Shown here: positions 25,312 to 38,932 of the stretch, piece by piece | How the letters are laid out: every line of letters begins with the position of its first letter | How positions within the stretch are numbered: the stretch's first letter is position 1 | NCBI RefSeq assembly: GCF_032854445.1 | Contig: NC_088300.1 | Span: 70,656,984 to 70,720,983 of the forward strand | Origin: Liolophura sinensis | Lineage: Eukaryota; Mollusca; Polyplacophora; Chitonida; Chitonidae | DNA: 64,000 nt | Direction: 5' to 3' | The notes under the pieces: generated by a model | The model's input: only the letters and a program-made list of their open reading frames with translations | Told to the model about the DNA's origin: nothing | Databases searched by the model: none | Translations under genes and position numbers: made by a program

Positions 25312-28300
25312 CTGGAGGTTCATCATCATTTGGTGAATTTATGAGGAAGAAGTTGCAAGGTTTCAGGGTTATTAGGTTGTAAACATTCTGGTTTAATCAG
25401 CTGTTATTACAACAACTTGTATTAGTCTCTCGTGTAGCGAGATAGGAGTGTGCAGCCTTCACTTCCAGAAGTGAGACATCTTTTAATCTGGCCCTGTCTG
25501 GAAGCCAGTGTTTGCCTCAACAGAGTACCCATGAGCTCCTGGCTGTGAGTATTCTTTCTTCACCATTCGATGTTCAATCAATCAAACAACCTTCATTTCT
25601 GCGTTTCTTTCGTTTGCATAGCTCGTCATTGTCAAAGTAACGGGTTGATCATCAACCATATTTCTTTTCGCAGTTGACATTTTTATCCAAAGTCCTTGTG
25701 CCCTTATGCTATAGAAAGTAGGAACAAATTAAACGCAAAATTGTGATTAATAATGCGAAAAGAAACCAGATTCAAGGACAACCACAGACTTAACCTTGTG
25801 TTCCCATGGCATCATACTGATACTGCAGATAATTTCCTTCAACTCTAATTCAATTTTTTGGTAACAGATTTAATTCTCAAGTAGATTTTTTCTTCCCATA
25901 GGTTAACTCTTGCGAGCGTGACATTAAGCAAGTATGACGTCACTTTTTTTAGACCTGGCATACCATAGTCTTCTTCAGGCTAAAACCTGGTTAAGATATT
26001 GCCAGCTGTATTTTTTTCCATATTAACGCTAATGAATGTAGCCAGCCTTCCTAAAAAGGTGTCTGTTGCTGCTATTATCTGCTGAAAAAGATTTTTTTTG
26101 AAAAGTTTCACATAGGCTTCTGCTAAATGGCTTGCCTGCTAAACCCTTGGTTTAGAGCCATTTCTGATCATTTTAACAAATGGAAGTAACATTCATGTGT
26201 TCGTATTTTTCTTAAGTTGTCTTATTTATAGTCATTTATAAAGCTAAGAGGTTGTTTGCTAAGAAAATGTTGCTTTTTTCTACAATGCACATCTTTCTGT
26301 TTGTGTTGTCATCTGTCATTGATTTTTCATACCATGTTTTCTTTGAAGTTTCTAGTACCTTATAAATGTTGCATTATATATTACAATATTCATCTAATAA
26401 GGATGTTCCTCAAAATGTTTCAGGTACAGATAATAATATAGGTTGAAATTCATGGTCTTTGATGGTTACCTGTGCATCCATGTAAACTTTTCAAGATTTA
26501 GAAAATAAAATTTATTGTACAACCTTATATAATATAATTTTATAGAAGTTGGTATGGTAAATCTGACCTCACCATGACATGAACCAAAATGTGCAAGCTT
26601 GGAGATCAGCTGGAAGCAAACTCACCTTTTGGTTCATGCCATTTTGACTTCAGTTGTTTCCACTGTAATATATTCCTTTGTTACAAAATAATAGATATCA
26701 ATGTAGTTAACTTTGAGGCATATACAACAATTTCTTTTATGAGAACATCACAAAACATATGCTTCGGGCAACCTGTTTGAAGTTTATGCTGCCTGGGCTT
26801 GTCTTGTTTATCAAAGCTGTATGTATTTGATGGAACAACAGATAAGTAAAATTCTGCCTTCTACCAGCCCTTTTACAAGTTTGCTAATTTAAAGGTGGAG
26901 AAAACATAAAAATGACATAAAGTTCAGATGAAAGAGTGCGAAGTTATTCCTACATGTGGTCTTCAATATTTTTTCCGATTTTTCCTTAAGGAGAAAAAGA
27001 CACTTGAAAATAATTTTTGTATGGTGGGTATTAGGGACCACCTTTTGGTATTTATAGTCTTTGTTTAATATTGTCATAAATGAGGATGTAATACAGGTTT
27101 AATAAATATTTTTTCACTAAAATTTGACATCAATTCAGACAGAGGCAGTCATTATACATGACCTCAACATTGCAGACTGGTTTGACCCTGTACTAAAGCT
27201 AAGAACTGAATTGCCATCTGTCTTGGACCCAATTGCTTTCAACTGTTTCTTGATTGGAAACCATGAATCTATTAGTGATCTCAAGTTACCATTCCAGATG
27301 TAATATTTTCAGTAGACCAAGTTTCGATGAAGGCTATAAATGAATAATTTCCTCTGAGCAGTTCTCAATTTTTTTCTGCCGGTGATGGTTATTCCTGGAC
27401 TAATGTATTATTTGCAAGTTTGGTAGAGCAGCTGCTTTATGCACTGCTCACACAGTGACTATTCTTTCTGGAATTCTGTGGTGCCAAGTGCACCAATAAA
27501 GAGACTATAGAAAAGGCTAGATTAGAGTTCATGGCTTGGGTAACGGGCAACAGCGTCTGATCTAGCCATTATTGTCGACATGCCCTGAAGGTATAGCATG
27601 TATGTCGGGTTAAAGGACATGTGTCATATATGCAAGCGTGGCTTGTGCTTTTGGACAAAGAGAGAGGGAACCTTCATGAAAATGTATGTGTTAATGCCAG
27701 TGTCAGTGATTTCTCAAGTGCAAAAACTGCCCTGTTCCTCCAGGTGCAAAAGCCACTCTCCTGGTTAAGGTTTTTTGTCAAGAACAGTCATGTTTTGTTG
27801 GCCCTTCCAATCTTGTGCCTGTAAAATTTCCATACCTTTGCTAGTTGATACGACGATATGTGGTGCACTGCAGATACAACTTACAGTTTAGAAGGTTGCT
27901 AGAATTCATTTGAAATATGGAACATTTTGAAGAAAAAAAGAGAATTAGTTGTGGGCAATTAGTTGTAGAATTAAGATTAACCAGATTATTATTAAATTGG
28001 CTGTCAGTCCTCATCATTTTTCTTTGTGAGAAAAATAGTTTGATTATACCATATTTATCTTTCAGAAGGGACATGTGTACTTTGCAATGTGTACATTTGA
28101 GTATATGGTGTTTATAAACGTACAAATATATTGTGCAAAGGAGAAAGTAAAATGTCATTTGTATTGAAATGGAATTGCCCTATGGCTTGTGCTCCAAGCA
28201 TATATATTGTGGTAAAATACCAGCAAATTCAGTTGCAAACGCTGATGTAGCACATGCAAAAACTATGCCCCAGATAGTGGTAACCTTTACAGCAATCAAT

Positions 28301-28439
28301 GTCTGCCACAGTAAGACATTCTGAAGAAGAAGAAGAATCATCATTGAAAGAATAAATCTTGTTTGTCATAAGTAGTCATTTAGCATTGTTGAGAAGTAAC
28401 TTTGATAGAAAACTGGTCGCAGTGAAATATGGTGAAGAA

Positions 28440-28499
28440 ATAAGTGAAATATTCTTGAGTACGGCGTAAAACACCAATCAAATAAATAAATAAATAAAT
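28440..28499 (+). mobile_element. SINE 3' tail with (TAAA)n
   Basis: TAAGTGAAATATTCTTGAGT, ACGGCGTAAAACACCAATCA, then (AATA)n. This is the tail of the tRNA-derived SINE, 5' truncated to about 60 bp. Confidence 0.85.
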
Positions 28500-28899
28500 C
28501 TACCAGATTATAAGCAGAGATAGAGATATTCAGAGCTATATGTGGTAATAAATGTGATTATTGCCATTATGTAAATGAAACAAACCAGCAAAAGTTTGAT
28601 TTCCAGAGGCCTTTTATATTAACCAGATGGTGTAACAAAACCTCCAGGACAGCTAAATGGGAATATATATTTCACATAATAGTAAATTGTGCGAAATACA
28701 GCTTCTTGACAGCTTTGTAAAACCTTCCCCAGGTGTTGTCATATGATGGGAATGTGTCTGAGTAGTGAGTACAAGAGTTTACATGCATATGAAGCGTCAT
28801 CCACTTCCTGTATGATGACTTTAAGATGTAATGTACAGTAGATGTATTTGTAAGAAATATCAGAAGTCATTTTCGCTTCTGGCCAAGAGTGGGTGTAAT

Positions 28900-28932
28900 C
28901 TGCTTATGTTTGATTGGCATTTTACGCCAGGC
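28900..28932 (-). mobile_element. Short SINE tail fragment
   Basis: TTATGTTTGATTGGCATTTTACGCCA matches the reversed SINE tail. Similarity then stops. Confidence 0.5.
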
Positions 28933-30913
28933 TTTAGATTGCTTAATTCATGTGAACGTACAGGTAGGTAGGTTTGTGGGTGGTAAAAGTGATGAAGAAC
29001 CTTGGGAAGAACACCACGCATTGTCATGGAGCTGACAGGTTTCTTAACTAAGGCCAAAGTGTGTGCAATGGGAGCTGGATGTAATGCGTACATGCTGGCT
29101 GTTAAGTTCATGAGACTGCAATACAATTATTACTGGCTGAGATTGGAACTATGTTAGTGTAGTTTGACTGCCTGTGCAGCCTTTATAGGTATATGTTAAG
29201 GAAGAGAACATCAATTGGGGATAATGTCACGGGTGCGTAACACTTTATCATGGTGTGTCAGCCTTTGCCGGCAACTTTCTGGCTGTGCGTGGTTCCACCT
29301 GTCTGATACAACGTGACAGCGTACAGAGAGTGGGATGGGATTGTTCTCTTGATTCCGAATCTGTTCGTGCATGTTTGATGAACATTGGCTGCAGAAGGAG
29401 GGTAAAAAGGTCCTGGGTTGGTTCTGATGAATCAAAGGGACCGTGACTTACTTAATTTGCCAGGTCCTTGTGTTTTACAAATGCTTAGTATGGGTTTGGT
29501 GAAATGGCCCATGTTGTGTTGTAACCAGGGACAATGGCACAGCTGATGAACTTCAAGCAGTCAGTGGAACCATTCAAGGCTGTGGGTATAGACTTCAAAA
29601 ACAAGTCAGTTATGCGATAAACTCATATACCCTTTGCACATCAGCTTGTGTTAACAAATATGAAATGTACCAAGATCCAAAGTTAAGGCTTTTATAAAAT
29701 TGAAAAAAAAAAAATCTGGGTTAGAAGTAAAAAATATTGGAATAGCTTTTATACATGAAATATTGAAAGACTAAACAATTTGTGTAACATTGTTGTGCTG
29801 TTTTATTTGGTATTGAAAAGTTTTGTTTCTTTTGAATATCATGAGTAATTCTAATTAGAGCGGCCAAATAATTTTGTCTTTGGAAATTTTTAATATGTAT
29901 TACTTAGTTTTGAAAGTAGAAATCTAATAATATGCTAGATTCCGGTGCAAAATAATTTCACAGCTCTGAGTGAAATATATTGTTTCATTTTATTCTGTTC
30001 ATTCCTGTATATAAAATGTTATCCATTTCTGACAAATGTGCAGGTGTTTTAAAACATATAACATAATAGGTCAGAACCTTAGCTCCTCAAAATCTCAAAA
30101 ATGAAAAATATGAGTAAAATCCCAAATATATGTATACTAAAACAGAATTCAAAACAGAATTCAACGCGCCATATAAATATCTTGCAAAGTATTAATATAG
30201 TTTTGATTGAAATGTATTGGTATTTTCCCTACGAGTGTATACTTTCACATAAAACAAGGTATCAATATACCACAATATACATGTGTGTTCGTAGGACATA
30301 ATCCTTGCATGAAGACATCATATAAATTCTCACTTTCTTTTTTGAGCATATTTAGTTGATACTTTTCATTGTAACTTTAATATCGTAGGAGACTTCGATT
30401 TAAGGCTTAATATGAGTGCATTGTTTTTTCCTGACAAGCAGCACAGTATTGACCTGCTCTCTAGGAAATTGAGGCCGGAAGACGCATAGTGACGGAGTAA
30501 TGTAATTACGCCATATCTTCCGGAGGCTCCCACCAAAAGCTGTATGTATGCAAAGTGCTGCCGTGTTTCAAAGACATGACCAGATTAATGCATTTCACCT
30601 TTTATGCAGCCCAGTCAACCCGCCAAACTAGCCCTTTAAGAGAAGGAAAATTACTCGACGTACACTGACAGAGGCTGAAAGAGTGATAAAATCCGTCTGG
30701 CAGTGTTTCGTTCGCCACTGCCAATTCTTTTTTACGTGTCACGGAACTCAGTGTACCTTGTGAGTAACTGAAACAGACTTTAGCAGACCTTCTGTCCATC
30801 TCTCATTACCATGTATTGGCAAAGTGTCTGAAGTTTTCTGCCATGCACTTTGCTTTATACATTTACCTTGTCTGTCACTGATGAGGACATGCCATGTTTT
30901 GGGCCACATGGTC

Positions 30914-30993
30914 ACTTAGTGTACCAGAACATAATAGCAGGTCTTACTTCAGTACTTAGTGTATCACAACATAAAAGCAAGTCTTACTTCAGC
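30914..30993. repeat. 40-bp tandem duplication
   Basis: Two adjacent copies (30914 and 30954) beginning ACTTAGTGTA and ending TCTTACTTCAG, with about five differences. Confidence 0.85.
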
Positions 30994-33900
30994 ACTAATG
31001 CTTATTAAAGAGTTCCTAAAAGATTTTACCTTTCAAAACGGCTGATGTCCATGGCGTTACATGTGCATGTATATTTGCATGTACGTGTATTAGGAAGGTT
31101 ATTGATTTTATAATACATGGAGTGAATGTACCTGTACAGTTTAATAGTAAGACTACATGTTGTACTATAACTCTTGTATTGAAGTATTCACTTCAACTGC
31201 ATAGGATCATTTTACTTATCAGGAGGTTTTTTACCTCATGCAGTGTCTCTGAGTAAAGTAAAAAAGTATCCTAGGGCCTTTGAACTTCATGGGTTAATGG
31301 TTTGATAGTAAGCCTTTGGGGGTCCTCACCATCTTTAGCTCAACTGATCAAATTAACGGTGTGGAACACCATTGGTTAGATGACAGTAGGGCCTGTTTTT
31401 TGTATTAAAATAGCATCATTTAAACCTGTGATTTTAACGAATCCACTGTAATTTGTTTCTCTTAAAAAAAGTGAATGGCACATCTTTAACCCTGAATCAG
31501 TCTATGGCTGACCCAGTGAGGAGTATTGATAGCTAGTATACATTCTCGCCAGTTGACTGAGAATTGTAATGTTTGTGATCTGAATAAGCATTGGCCATCT
31601 TCCCTATATTAGGGCCAGCATGGAGTTCCCTTATACCTTGGTTTTTACACAAGCACCATTCATGACTAGACAGACATGAGGAATACAGCACATTTGATAA
31701 TAATTACAGGCTTTTTATAGAACTTTTTACAGAATTACCAATGTTGAGAAAGTTATTAGTCTCAAAAACCCCTACAGATATATTTAACATGGGAGTGTTA
31801 TTGTGCAAAGATTTATCTTAGTGTTAATGTGAAGTGACATTAATAATGATTTCATTTTAGTTACTTGATTGATTAGTTGTTTTAAAGCTCGAATCCAAAG
31901 AAGATAACAAGACATAGACATACATGCAATGGATTTCTTCAAACACACATCTTCCAATTATTTTGTATAAGGCTTAGATCAATATAGTTTGCACCATGAA
32001 AATCTTTAATACTAGAATAAATTAAATACAGACTGATACTTTTGAAGCTTGTCTCAGGTGTTAGTAGGACTTGTCATCTACTATTGGCATGCATCCTCCA
32101 TCTCTGTGTCCCCAGTAAAGGTGTGTACTCTGTTACACATTGAATACCAGCTTTACCAATGCAAGAGAATAAGATGGACTTGTATTGCGTATTAAAAGAT
32201 GTCCAACTAAGTATGTACCTTGCTGTATGACTACATTCACACGTATCTCTCATGGATACTAATAGTTCATTGGGACAATTTAACACTTTAAAAAAAATTA
32301 TCGCTACGTTCTGAATTTGTTTATATATTACATTTATTAATATTTAAATCATCAAAGATTCAGTTATTTTAAAGCTTATTTTAAAACGTGTGTATCTTTT
32401 CATTATCTCATTACTTTTGTAAAGATGCATTTAAATTATCTAGCTGTAGCCTTTCACCTGAGGTATGGTGGCTTTGAATCTCTGATTGACTGCTTGTATG
32501 CTTCCTTGTGAGGTTATTTTAGTAGCTACACAGCACCACTAGCTTTTCGCTTTATATTTTTTGCAGGAGTAATGCGTTTCACCAACTCCATGTTTACTTA
32601 ATGTATCATTGTCAGGAAACAATATGAAATGTCCCACAGTGTAGGGAACAGGATTAAATGCTACAGGATATTAATTGCCCTTTAAATTACATGTTCATGT
32701 AACCATGCATGTTATCGAGATCTGTTATCTAATTACGATTTAAAGTTGTTGTCAACAGCGAAGTTTCTCATCGTGCAGAAAATCTATTTCAGTCTCTGCT
32801 AATCTCGGTGGTTAACTTGATCATATTGACTCATCAGTTTTTAAAGGTTACTTTTTTATGTTTGTTCTGTGTACTGGTAATAAGGCAATACTTCAGGACT
32901 AAACATCAAAGCTACTGAGTCAGGAAACAAGGATTATATGACAGAGTCTCTTGGAATAAAAACATGCATGTGAAATTAGAGATTAGATTAGAATGCAGTG
33001 AGGCAGTCATCAAAGTAGTATGCTCTTTTGTCCAGTTCCCAAACAAGCTCTGAGTTTTACCTGGTAAACATGGCCAGATTGTGGGTGACTAAAGAGAAAC
33101 CCTTTGGCTTGATATGGTTGTGTTCAGTTCTTTCCCACATTGTGGAAAACATCCAAAGACAGTTTAATGAAGTTTTCATTTTTTTTCTTTTTTGTGTGGT
33201 TGACATATGAAACCTTGTGTTGCAATATGTTAAAAATGTGTTTATTGATTCCACTTAATATAGTCCATGTATCCGTTGAACAGTAGAGTTGATCATATCC
33301 TGAAAGCTGCAGATATGTTACCTTGTTATTTGCTAGAGGAACATATTAAAACCTAGTGCTGAAAACTTTGTCGCTATTACAGTTTTTCAGATATAATACT
33401 GTTTTCAAAATCTTCACATACATGTCATAAAATGAGAAAATCAAATGTTATATTAGTTTGCTATTGCTATTTTTTTATTATTCAGATCAAGAAACATGCT
33501 AAAATAATTAAGCTGGACTGAATGAGATACATGTATTAATATATTAAGCAAAAGTATTCCCAGAATTTTGGATTTCGTCAGTGTTGTTTTGAGACCACTG
33601 GTCAGACCAGTCCCTGGACTGTTCAGTGCTCGACCAAGATAGAACACAGCTGCTGCCTGACCTGTATCAAAGGATCATCCATAATGCCAGATATGCCTGG
33701 CAGAAATGCTAAAATCCACCATGCTGTCATATATCACCATTGTTTATGTAATTTAATATGTACATGAGTATTGAACTTGGCACTGTGAAGAATCAGGAAC
33801 AGTTATAAAGACATTGGAGGCTAATGAGATCTGTATGTTGAGTGGAGTTATGTGGTGTTATTTTGGTTTGGTGAGAGTGAAAACTGGGACTTTTATATTG

Positions 33901-35747
33901 ACTCTCTTTGAGGGAGGACAGCGTAAGAGTGAGGGTTGAAAAAGTACATGTGTATGAGCAGTGGGCAACACACATCATGAGCACACAAGATCTATAAACT
34001 CAATCACGCTGTAGTCAAAGTAACATTTGTGGTTAATTTTTACCTAGCATTATATATTAAATCTTCAGAGCTGCCCTATCAGATGATTTAACAATATTGG
34101 CTAGTGTACATTGGTGATTAGGGAAGATGTAAGTATCAGGATTATTCATGTGGTGTTACATAGATTAGAGTGTACCTGATTTTAAAGACTGATGCTGTGA
34201 ACTTAAATGTGAAAGTCCCTGAAGCCGCCATTTGCTAAAATTGTGCCCCAATGTGGTTTGAATAGTCTGACCATTCCTGGACATCAGATATGAATGAAGG
34301 TGTTTGGACTTTGACATTCTTCATACAGTACAGTTATTTTTAGATCATGAATATGCTTATGCGTCTACTCCCCAAATGTTAAACATCATATGGTCCACAT
34401 GATGGAAAAACGGTAGGTAATGTCAGCATGACTGTATGAAATTAGCATTTACTCATGACTTGTCAAATTTGTAAGATGCATGCATACATACATATATGTA
34501 ATGTGAGCACATGCAGTTGATTCCAAGAATGCATTGAATGTAACATTGCACTTATCTTGGTGATTGTACTACACATATATAAACAGGAAATCCTGTGTGG
34601 GGTTTGTACATGTATCTAAAGCAAACTCACCCAAAGGTTTGATAAAAGAGATTCTAGTGAAATCATGTGTAACTTTATAAAGTCTCTGACAAATTTTCTG
34701 ATCGTCTCTCCTCAATAAATCAAGAAATTAAATGAACATAATTGCAGGGCGTCTGCAGAGATAAAATGAGCCAGAACGTGCTTGTTCTCTTAAAATGCCC
34801 TTGCCACTGTTAGCAGTTGGCTATGGGATCAACGCACGATTGCTCCTAAAATGCCCATTTATAACCCTTGTGGAATTTTTTTAGAACTTAGCAATTTCAT
34901 TTAAGGCATGGAAAAAAAGCAAGGTTTGGGAGTTTAGCAGACTGCTGTACGAAAATGGTGCACTATTTCATGAGGAAAGGATTTAGAGTGACGCTTTGAT
35001 GGCTGGAATGGGATCTTAATGCTAGAGTTTTGAGGTTTTTACTCCAGGCTTGAAGCTTAGCGTAAAGATTGAACCTGCAGTGAAATGACCACATTGAATA
35101 TGTAATATTAACTACTGACATGACGAATAGTATTCTTTATTGTCAGGGTTAGGTTTGGAATTGTCACCTCCAGCTTTTTTTTGGGGTCTACAGAAATAGA
35201 AATAAATAGAATTTACGATTCGGTGCTCATCAATTCCCTTCAATGTCAATTATATTGATATTTGATGTAATATTGCCTCTTTTAGATAGAGATTTTCTCT
35301 TGACGTGAACTTCCGGGAAGAAAATAGAAAACCTATGATTGATGTGTACCCTTTAATAGAGAATGCCATATAGGCATGTGTCCATTCCTCTGTAGATGCA
35401 AGGGATACATTGTGCAGATACAGCCTGTTACATACATGTACAGTGAAATGGCGGACTTGAAACACCACATTTCATTTGCTTCTGTTCAGTTCAATTTAGT
35501 GTAATGTTTGGGTGTGCAGGGAAAAATAACAGAAAATTTTACACCATTTGCCTTCAGTCTTCCACAGTCTTAATTAAAAGGTGAATTTCTGATTTTATTT
35601 GAGTATCGACTGTGTTCTGAACACAAAGAGAGATGATCTTAACATTTATTTGAGATTAGACTTAAAGATTTATATTACAAAAAAGAATTATTTTCATAAA
35701 GAAAACATTTTGGAAGAAAACTTCTAAAAATAAGAAAAGTCTTGTTC

Positions 35748-35774
35748 AGTAACAAGCCTTTTTGGCTTGTTACT
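35748..35774. other. Perfect 11-bp hairpin
   Basis: AGTAACAAGCC, a loop of five T, then GGCTTGTTACT. No coding or repeat context explains it. Confidence 0.7.
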
Positions 35775-38563
35775 TGTAAAGGGGATGTAGTTGAAAATGC
35801 TGTTAATGGTGGTTATAGTTAATTTTCCTTCTAAAGTTTTGTATCTAAATGTGCAAACACTATCATTTAATGGATTCTTTTTCTTATTGTATTGGTTTGG
35901 ACATAGCAGTACCACTTTCATCTATTTATTGGTTTCATGGTTGAAAATGTCACAGAAATTAGTTAGCGGTAAAGGCCAAACAATGCAGACAGAAGCCTGT
36001 CATGGTGATAGGCTCTGAGCTTTATGGGGCCAGCATTTCGTGGTCTTCTGTTGTTTTGGGGAAGATGTCATATGTTTGCAGACTAATGAGATGCACTGTG
36101 GCTGACCCAACCATATTTTTGGCTGGTTTTACTTCTAACATATACAAGAACTAGCTAGGATCACCATTTTCACCTATATTTTAACATGACTGTTCCATAC
36201 AATTTTATAAAAATAGCCCTTATTCATGCTATTGTAATGGTAGGCTGCTATATTTCTTTTGTCAGACCACAAAGCAGTGGTTAATAAACCTGTGAAACAT
36301 GCTGCCTGCTGAATTCTTAAAGTTGTTGTTGAGAGTTTTCACTGTCACATGCCTGTCATTAAGACAAAGGTCAAACCAGATGGTATTGAAATATAACTCT
36401 AGACTGTGTAGTTTACAATCTTAACCTGAGGGTTTTCCTTAAGCACCTTTTTCAGGTCTTTGATATTCAGGCCTTAAAAGGAAGTGCAGACATAAATAGT
36501 TGTACATGTGTCTTTATAAATTCCCCCTTCAGTCTGGGAGGAAGTAAATATTCCACAGAGATGGCCTTGGCACACTTGTCAGACATGTCGTGTATAATCA
36601 TACCTCTTGAGGATCAGAAAATTGTAATAGTTGTCAGATGATATTTTGGCTTATTTGAGTGTCAGTTGGCATTGCTACATGATTTCACTAAGGATATAAG
36701 TATATGTTGAATGTTATTGACCAAACAAAGTCTGGCAGAAATATCAAATCTGTACCAGTTACGTAAACGTATGTCCACACACACAGATACATGTATGAGC
36801 AAATTTCCAATATCATTTTTGCATCGATCTGTATCTGTTTGACAATCATGATATGATCTCATCAAGTGTGTCTGTTTTAGTGAGGCCCTAATTGCGGTTT
36901 TCTCATATGTAACAGATAAGAGAAATGGGTGTGATTGACATTTTTAACGATGCTTTCATTGGCCCATAATGGTATATGGAAGTTGGCTGACATAAACTTT
37001 ACATGTATGGCATATACAATAACATGCAGGCTGCTATCCAATACATATTTTATCTCCAAATCACCGTCTGTTAATCGAGTCATGGCTCTGATGTACAATG
37101 TAATATTGGCTGTGAAATAATGCACTGATTTCCGTTGTTGCCAGACATTGTCCTTATCAGTATGATTTAGGAATACTTCTGTGACTTCCTCAATACTTTA
37201 ATGATGTTCATTCTGGCACATAAGAGGCACATGTAAGTGTTATATTGCAATAAAGGACATTCAGATTTGATTCATGATAAAAGCAATAATACTTCGTACG
37301 GTAATCAGTGTTGTTCTGTTCTAATATAACCAGGCAAATTGCTAGTAGTAAGTACATGTGTATGTAGTATTCACTTGTGATAGATGAACAGTTGTTTTTT
37401 CTGTGGTGAGTTTTGCAAAGTTATTATCAACCTTTCACCATCAACCTTTCCCCAATGAGGTTACACATTTAAATGTAGCTTTAGATTGGGTAGCCACAAC
37501 TTACATTCAGTGCCCCTTTCAGAAAGTCTGTCTGGGTTTTGCTGTCAGGTTTCATTTACGCAGTAAACCTGGCTGCTGTCATATATAAGTGATTAAATTG
37601 TGATAACTCGTGCTTTGATAAAGACCTTTAAATGAAAAGAGTTTGTGAGATATCCTCTATAGTGAACAAACTTTGCTGATTACTGCCTAGAACTACAAAT
37701 AAAGTGGTTGGTTTACACGAGTATAATTCAACCAGCTGTCTCAATTTCTTGACATAATTTTGCTGATGGCCTGATATACATTAGCATCTACCTATACATA
37801 TATTTGTACATTCAAAGACTAGAGCATTGCACATCAACACTGCGGTCAGCGACTATTTGTTTAAGCTTTACTCTGAAGGGGAGTTTTTGATGTATGGGTC
37901 CTTCAGACATTAGCATCTTGGCACCAGACCCATCTGAGCTACTTAATTGTGTAAAACGTTTTGCTTTCATGTCTTTAAGTGCTGACTTGTTGCACCCTTG
38001 TGGGCAAAAATGTCTGAGCATTTTATAACTCTTCACTGTGTAAAACCATCAGGGGAAATAGCAGATTTAAGGGTATGATTTGGAAAGTGCTGGTACAATT
38101 TAAGACTAGGTCAGATCCCCCATTTCCATTAAAGAGTCGTAGAGCTGTCCATCACTGAGAACATGAGATGAGATAGTTTGTGGTTTACTCTGAGTACCAG
38201 AAACTAAGAAGCTTTACGGCTTGGACAGGTCAGTGCGTCACATGACACTGGATGAAGATAGAAGACATGTCGAGAAAGACATCAGGGCTGAAATGGTGAA
38301 ACATTCATAATGATTTTGTCTCTTTGTTTTATAAGCTGCTGCGATTTTTTAACAGCCTTGCAGGGTTTTTTTTTCATCATACATATCTTGATACATGAAT
38401 CTGCTACAAAATTAATGATATATGAGTACTTTGTCCTCACTAGTGCTTAGTACTGGACTTCTGGTCCTGTCAGTTTCACAAAATATGTTGATTATAGTTT
38501 TGTGTTTTTATTATCTTGCAAAATCAACATAAGGGTCCAGTTTCACTCAGGTTGTAGAGAGTA

Positions 38564-38930
38564 GGGGAGTTTCGAGTTTGAACTCTTTTATTGATGAAGG
38601 TACAAAAATTCCAATGGTATCATATGACCTGTCAAATATGTTAGGCAACTATTTTTGATCACATTCATTATAACATGTTCATCTGAAAAATAGTGTCATA
38701 AAAAGTAATTTAGAGTAGACGAATGATGGAGAAACTTGAGAATTTGAATGTTTATGAACTTGAGAAGCTTCTAAAAGAAAGAGGTGCCATCTGTGGCTCT
38801 GGAAAACGGTGAGACAGGTGATCAGTAAATTAATGTCAGGAAAGACTGCCTAACATTTTTCACAAGTTACATGACACAGGAGAACTGTTTTTACCTTTGA
38901 CCACAAAAGAGTTCCAACTCGAAACTCCCC
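38564..38930 (+). mobile_element. Short inverted-repeat DNA element (MITE-like), TA flanked
   Basis: Termini are inverted repeats: the left end reads GGGGAGTTTCGAGTT then TGAACTCTTTT, and the right end on the complementary strand reads GGGGAGTTTCGAGTT then GGAACTCTTTT. Weaker matching continues through AAGGTA and an A-run for about 45 bp. Both sides are flanked by TA (38562-38563 and 38931-38932), the target duplication typical of Tc1/mariner-type elements. At 367 bp it is non-autonomous. It contains an ATG frame at 38723 described separately. Confidence 0.85.
38723..38809 (+). pseudogene. SAP-domain-like first-exon fragment inside the MITE-like element
   Basis: Starting ATGATGGAG, the frame gives 29 residues with LNVYELEKLLKERG and GSGKR. 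These match the first helix and glycine turn of the SAP DNA-binding motif (L.V.EL...L..RG....SGK). It ends at a TGA that overlaps a good splice donor (CG|GTGAGA), so it may be the first exon of a longer ancestral protein. The second SAP helix is not found in the element. The frame is short and could be chance. The family match and its position within a transposon-like element are what argue for it. Confidence 0.4.
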
Positions 38931-38932
38931 TA

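Larger units (their letters stand above)
13771..28439. other. Gene-poor stretch with two GC-richer islands
   Basis: Old SINE fragments and simple repeats only. About 15200-15620 and 24040-24290 are less AT-rich than their surroundings, have no matching repeat or persuasive frame, and could be regulatory. An exon-like frame at about 20786-20928 (acceptor TTTCCAG, then IRPEEIVGISDCENF) was not recognised. Confidence 0.4.
28500..38561. other. Gene-poor stretch
   Basis: Holds a SINE crumb (28900), a 40-bp duplication (30914), an inverted repeat (30475-30523) and a hairpin (35748). I see no exon. Confidence 0.5.
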
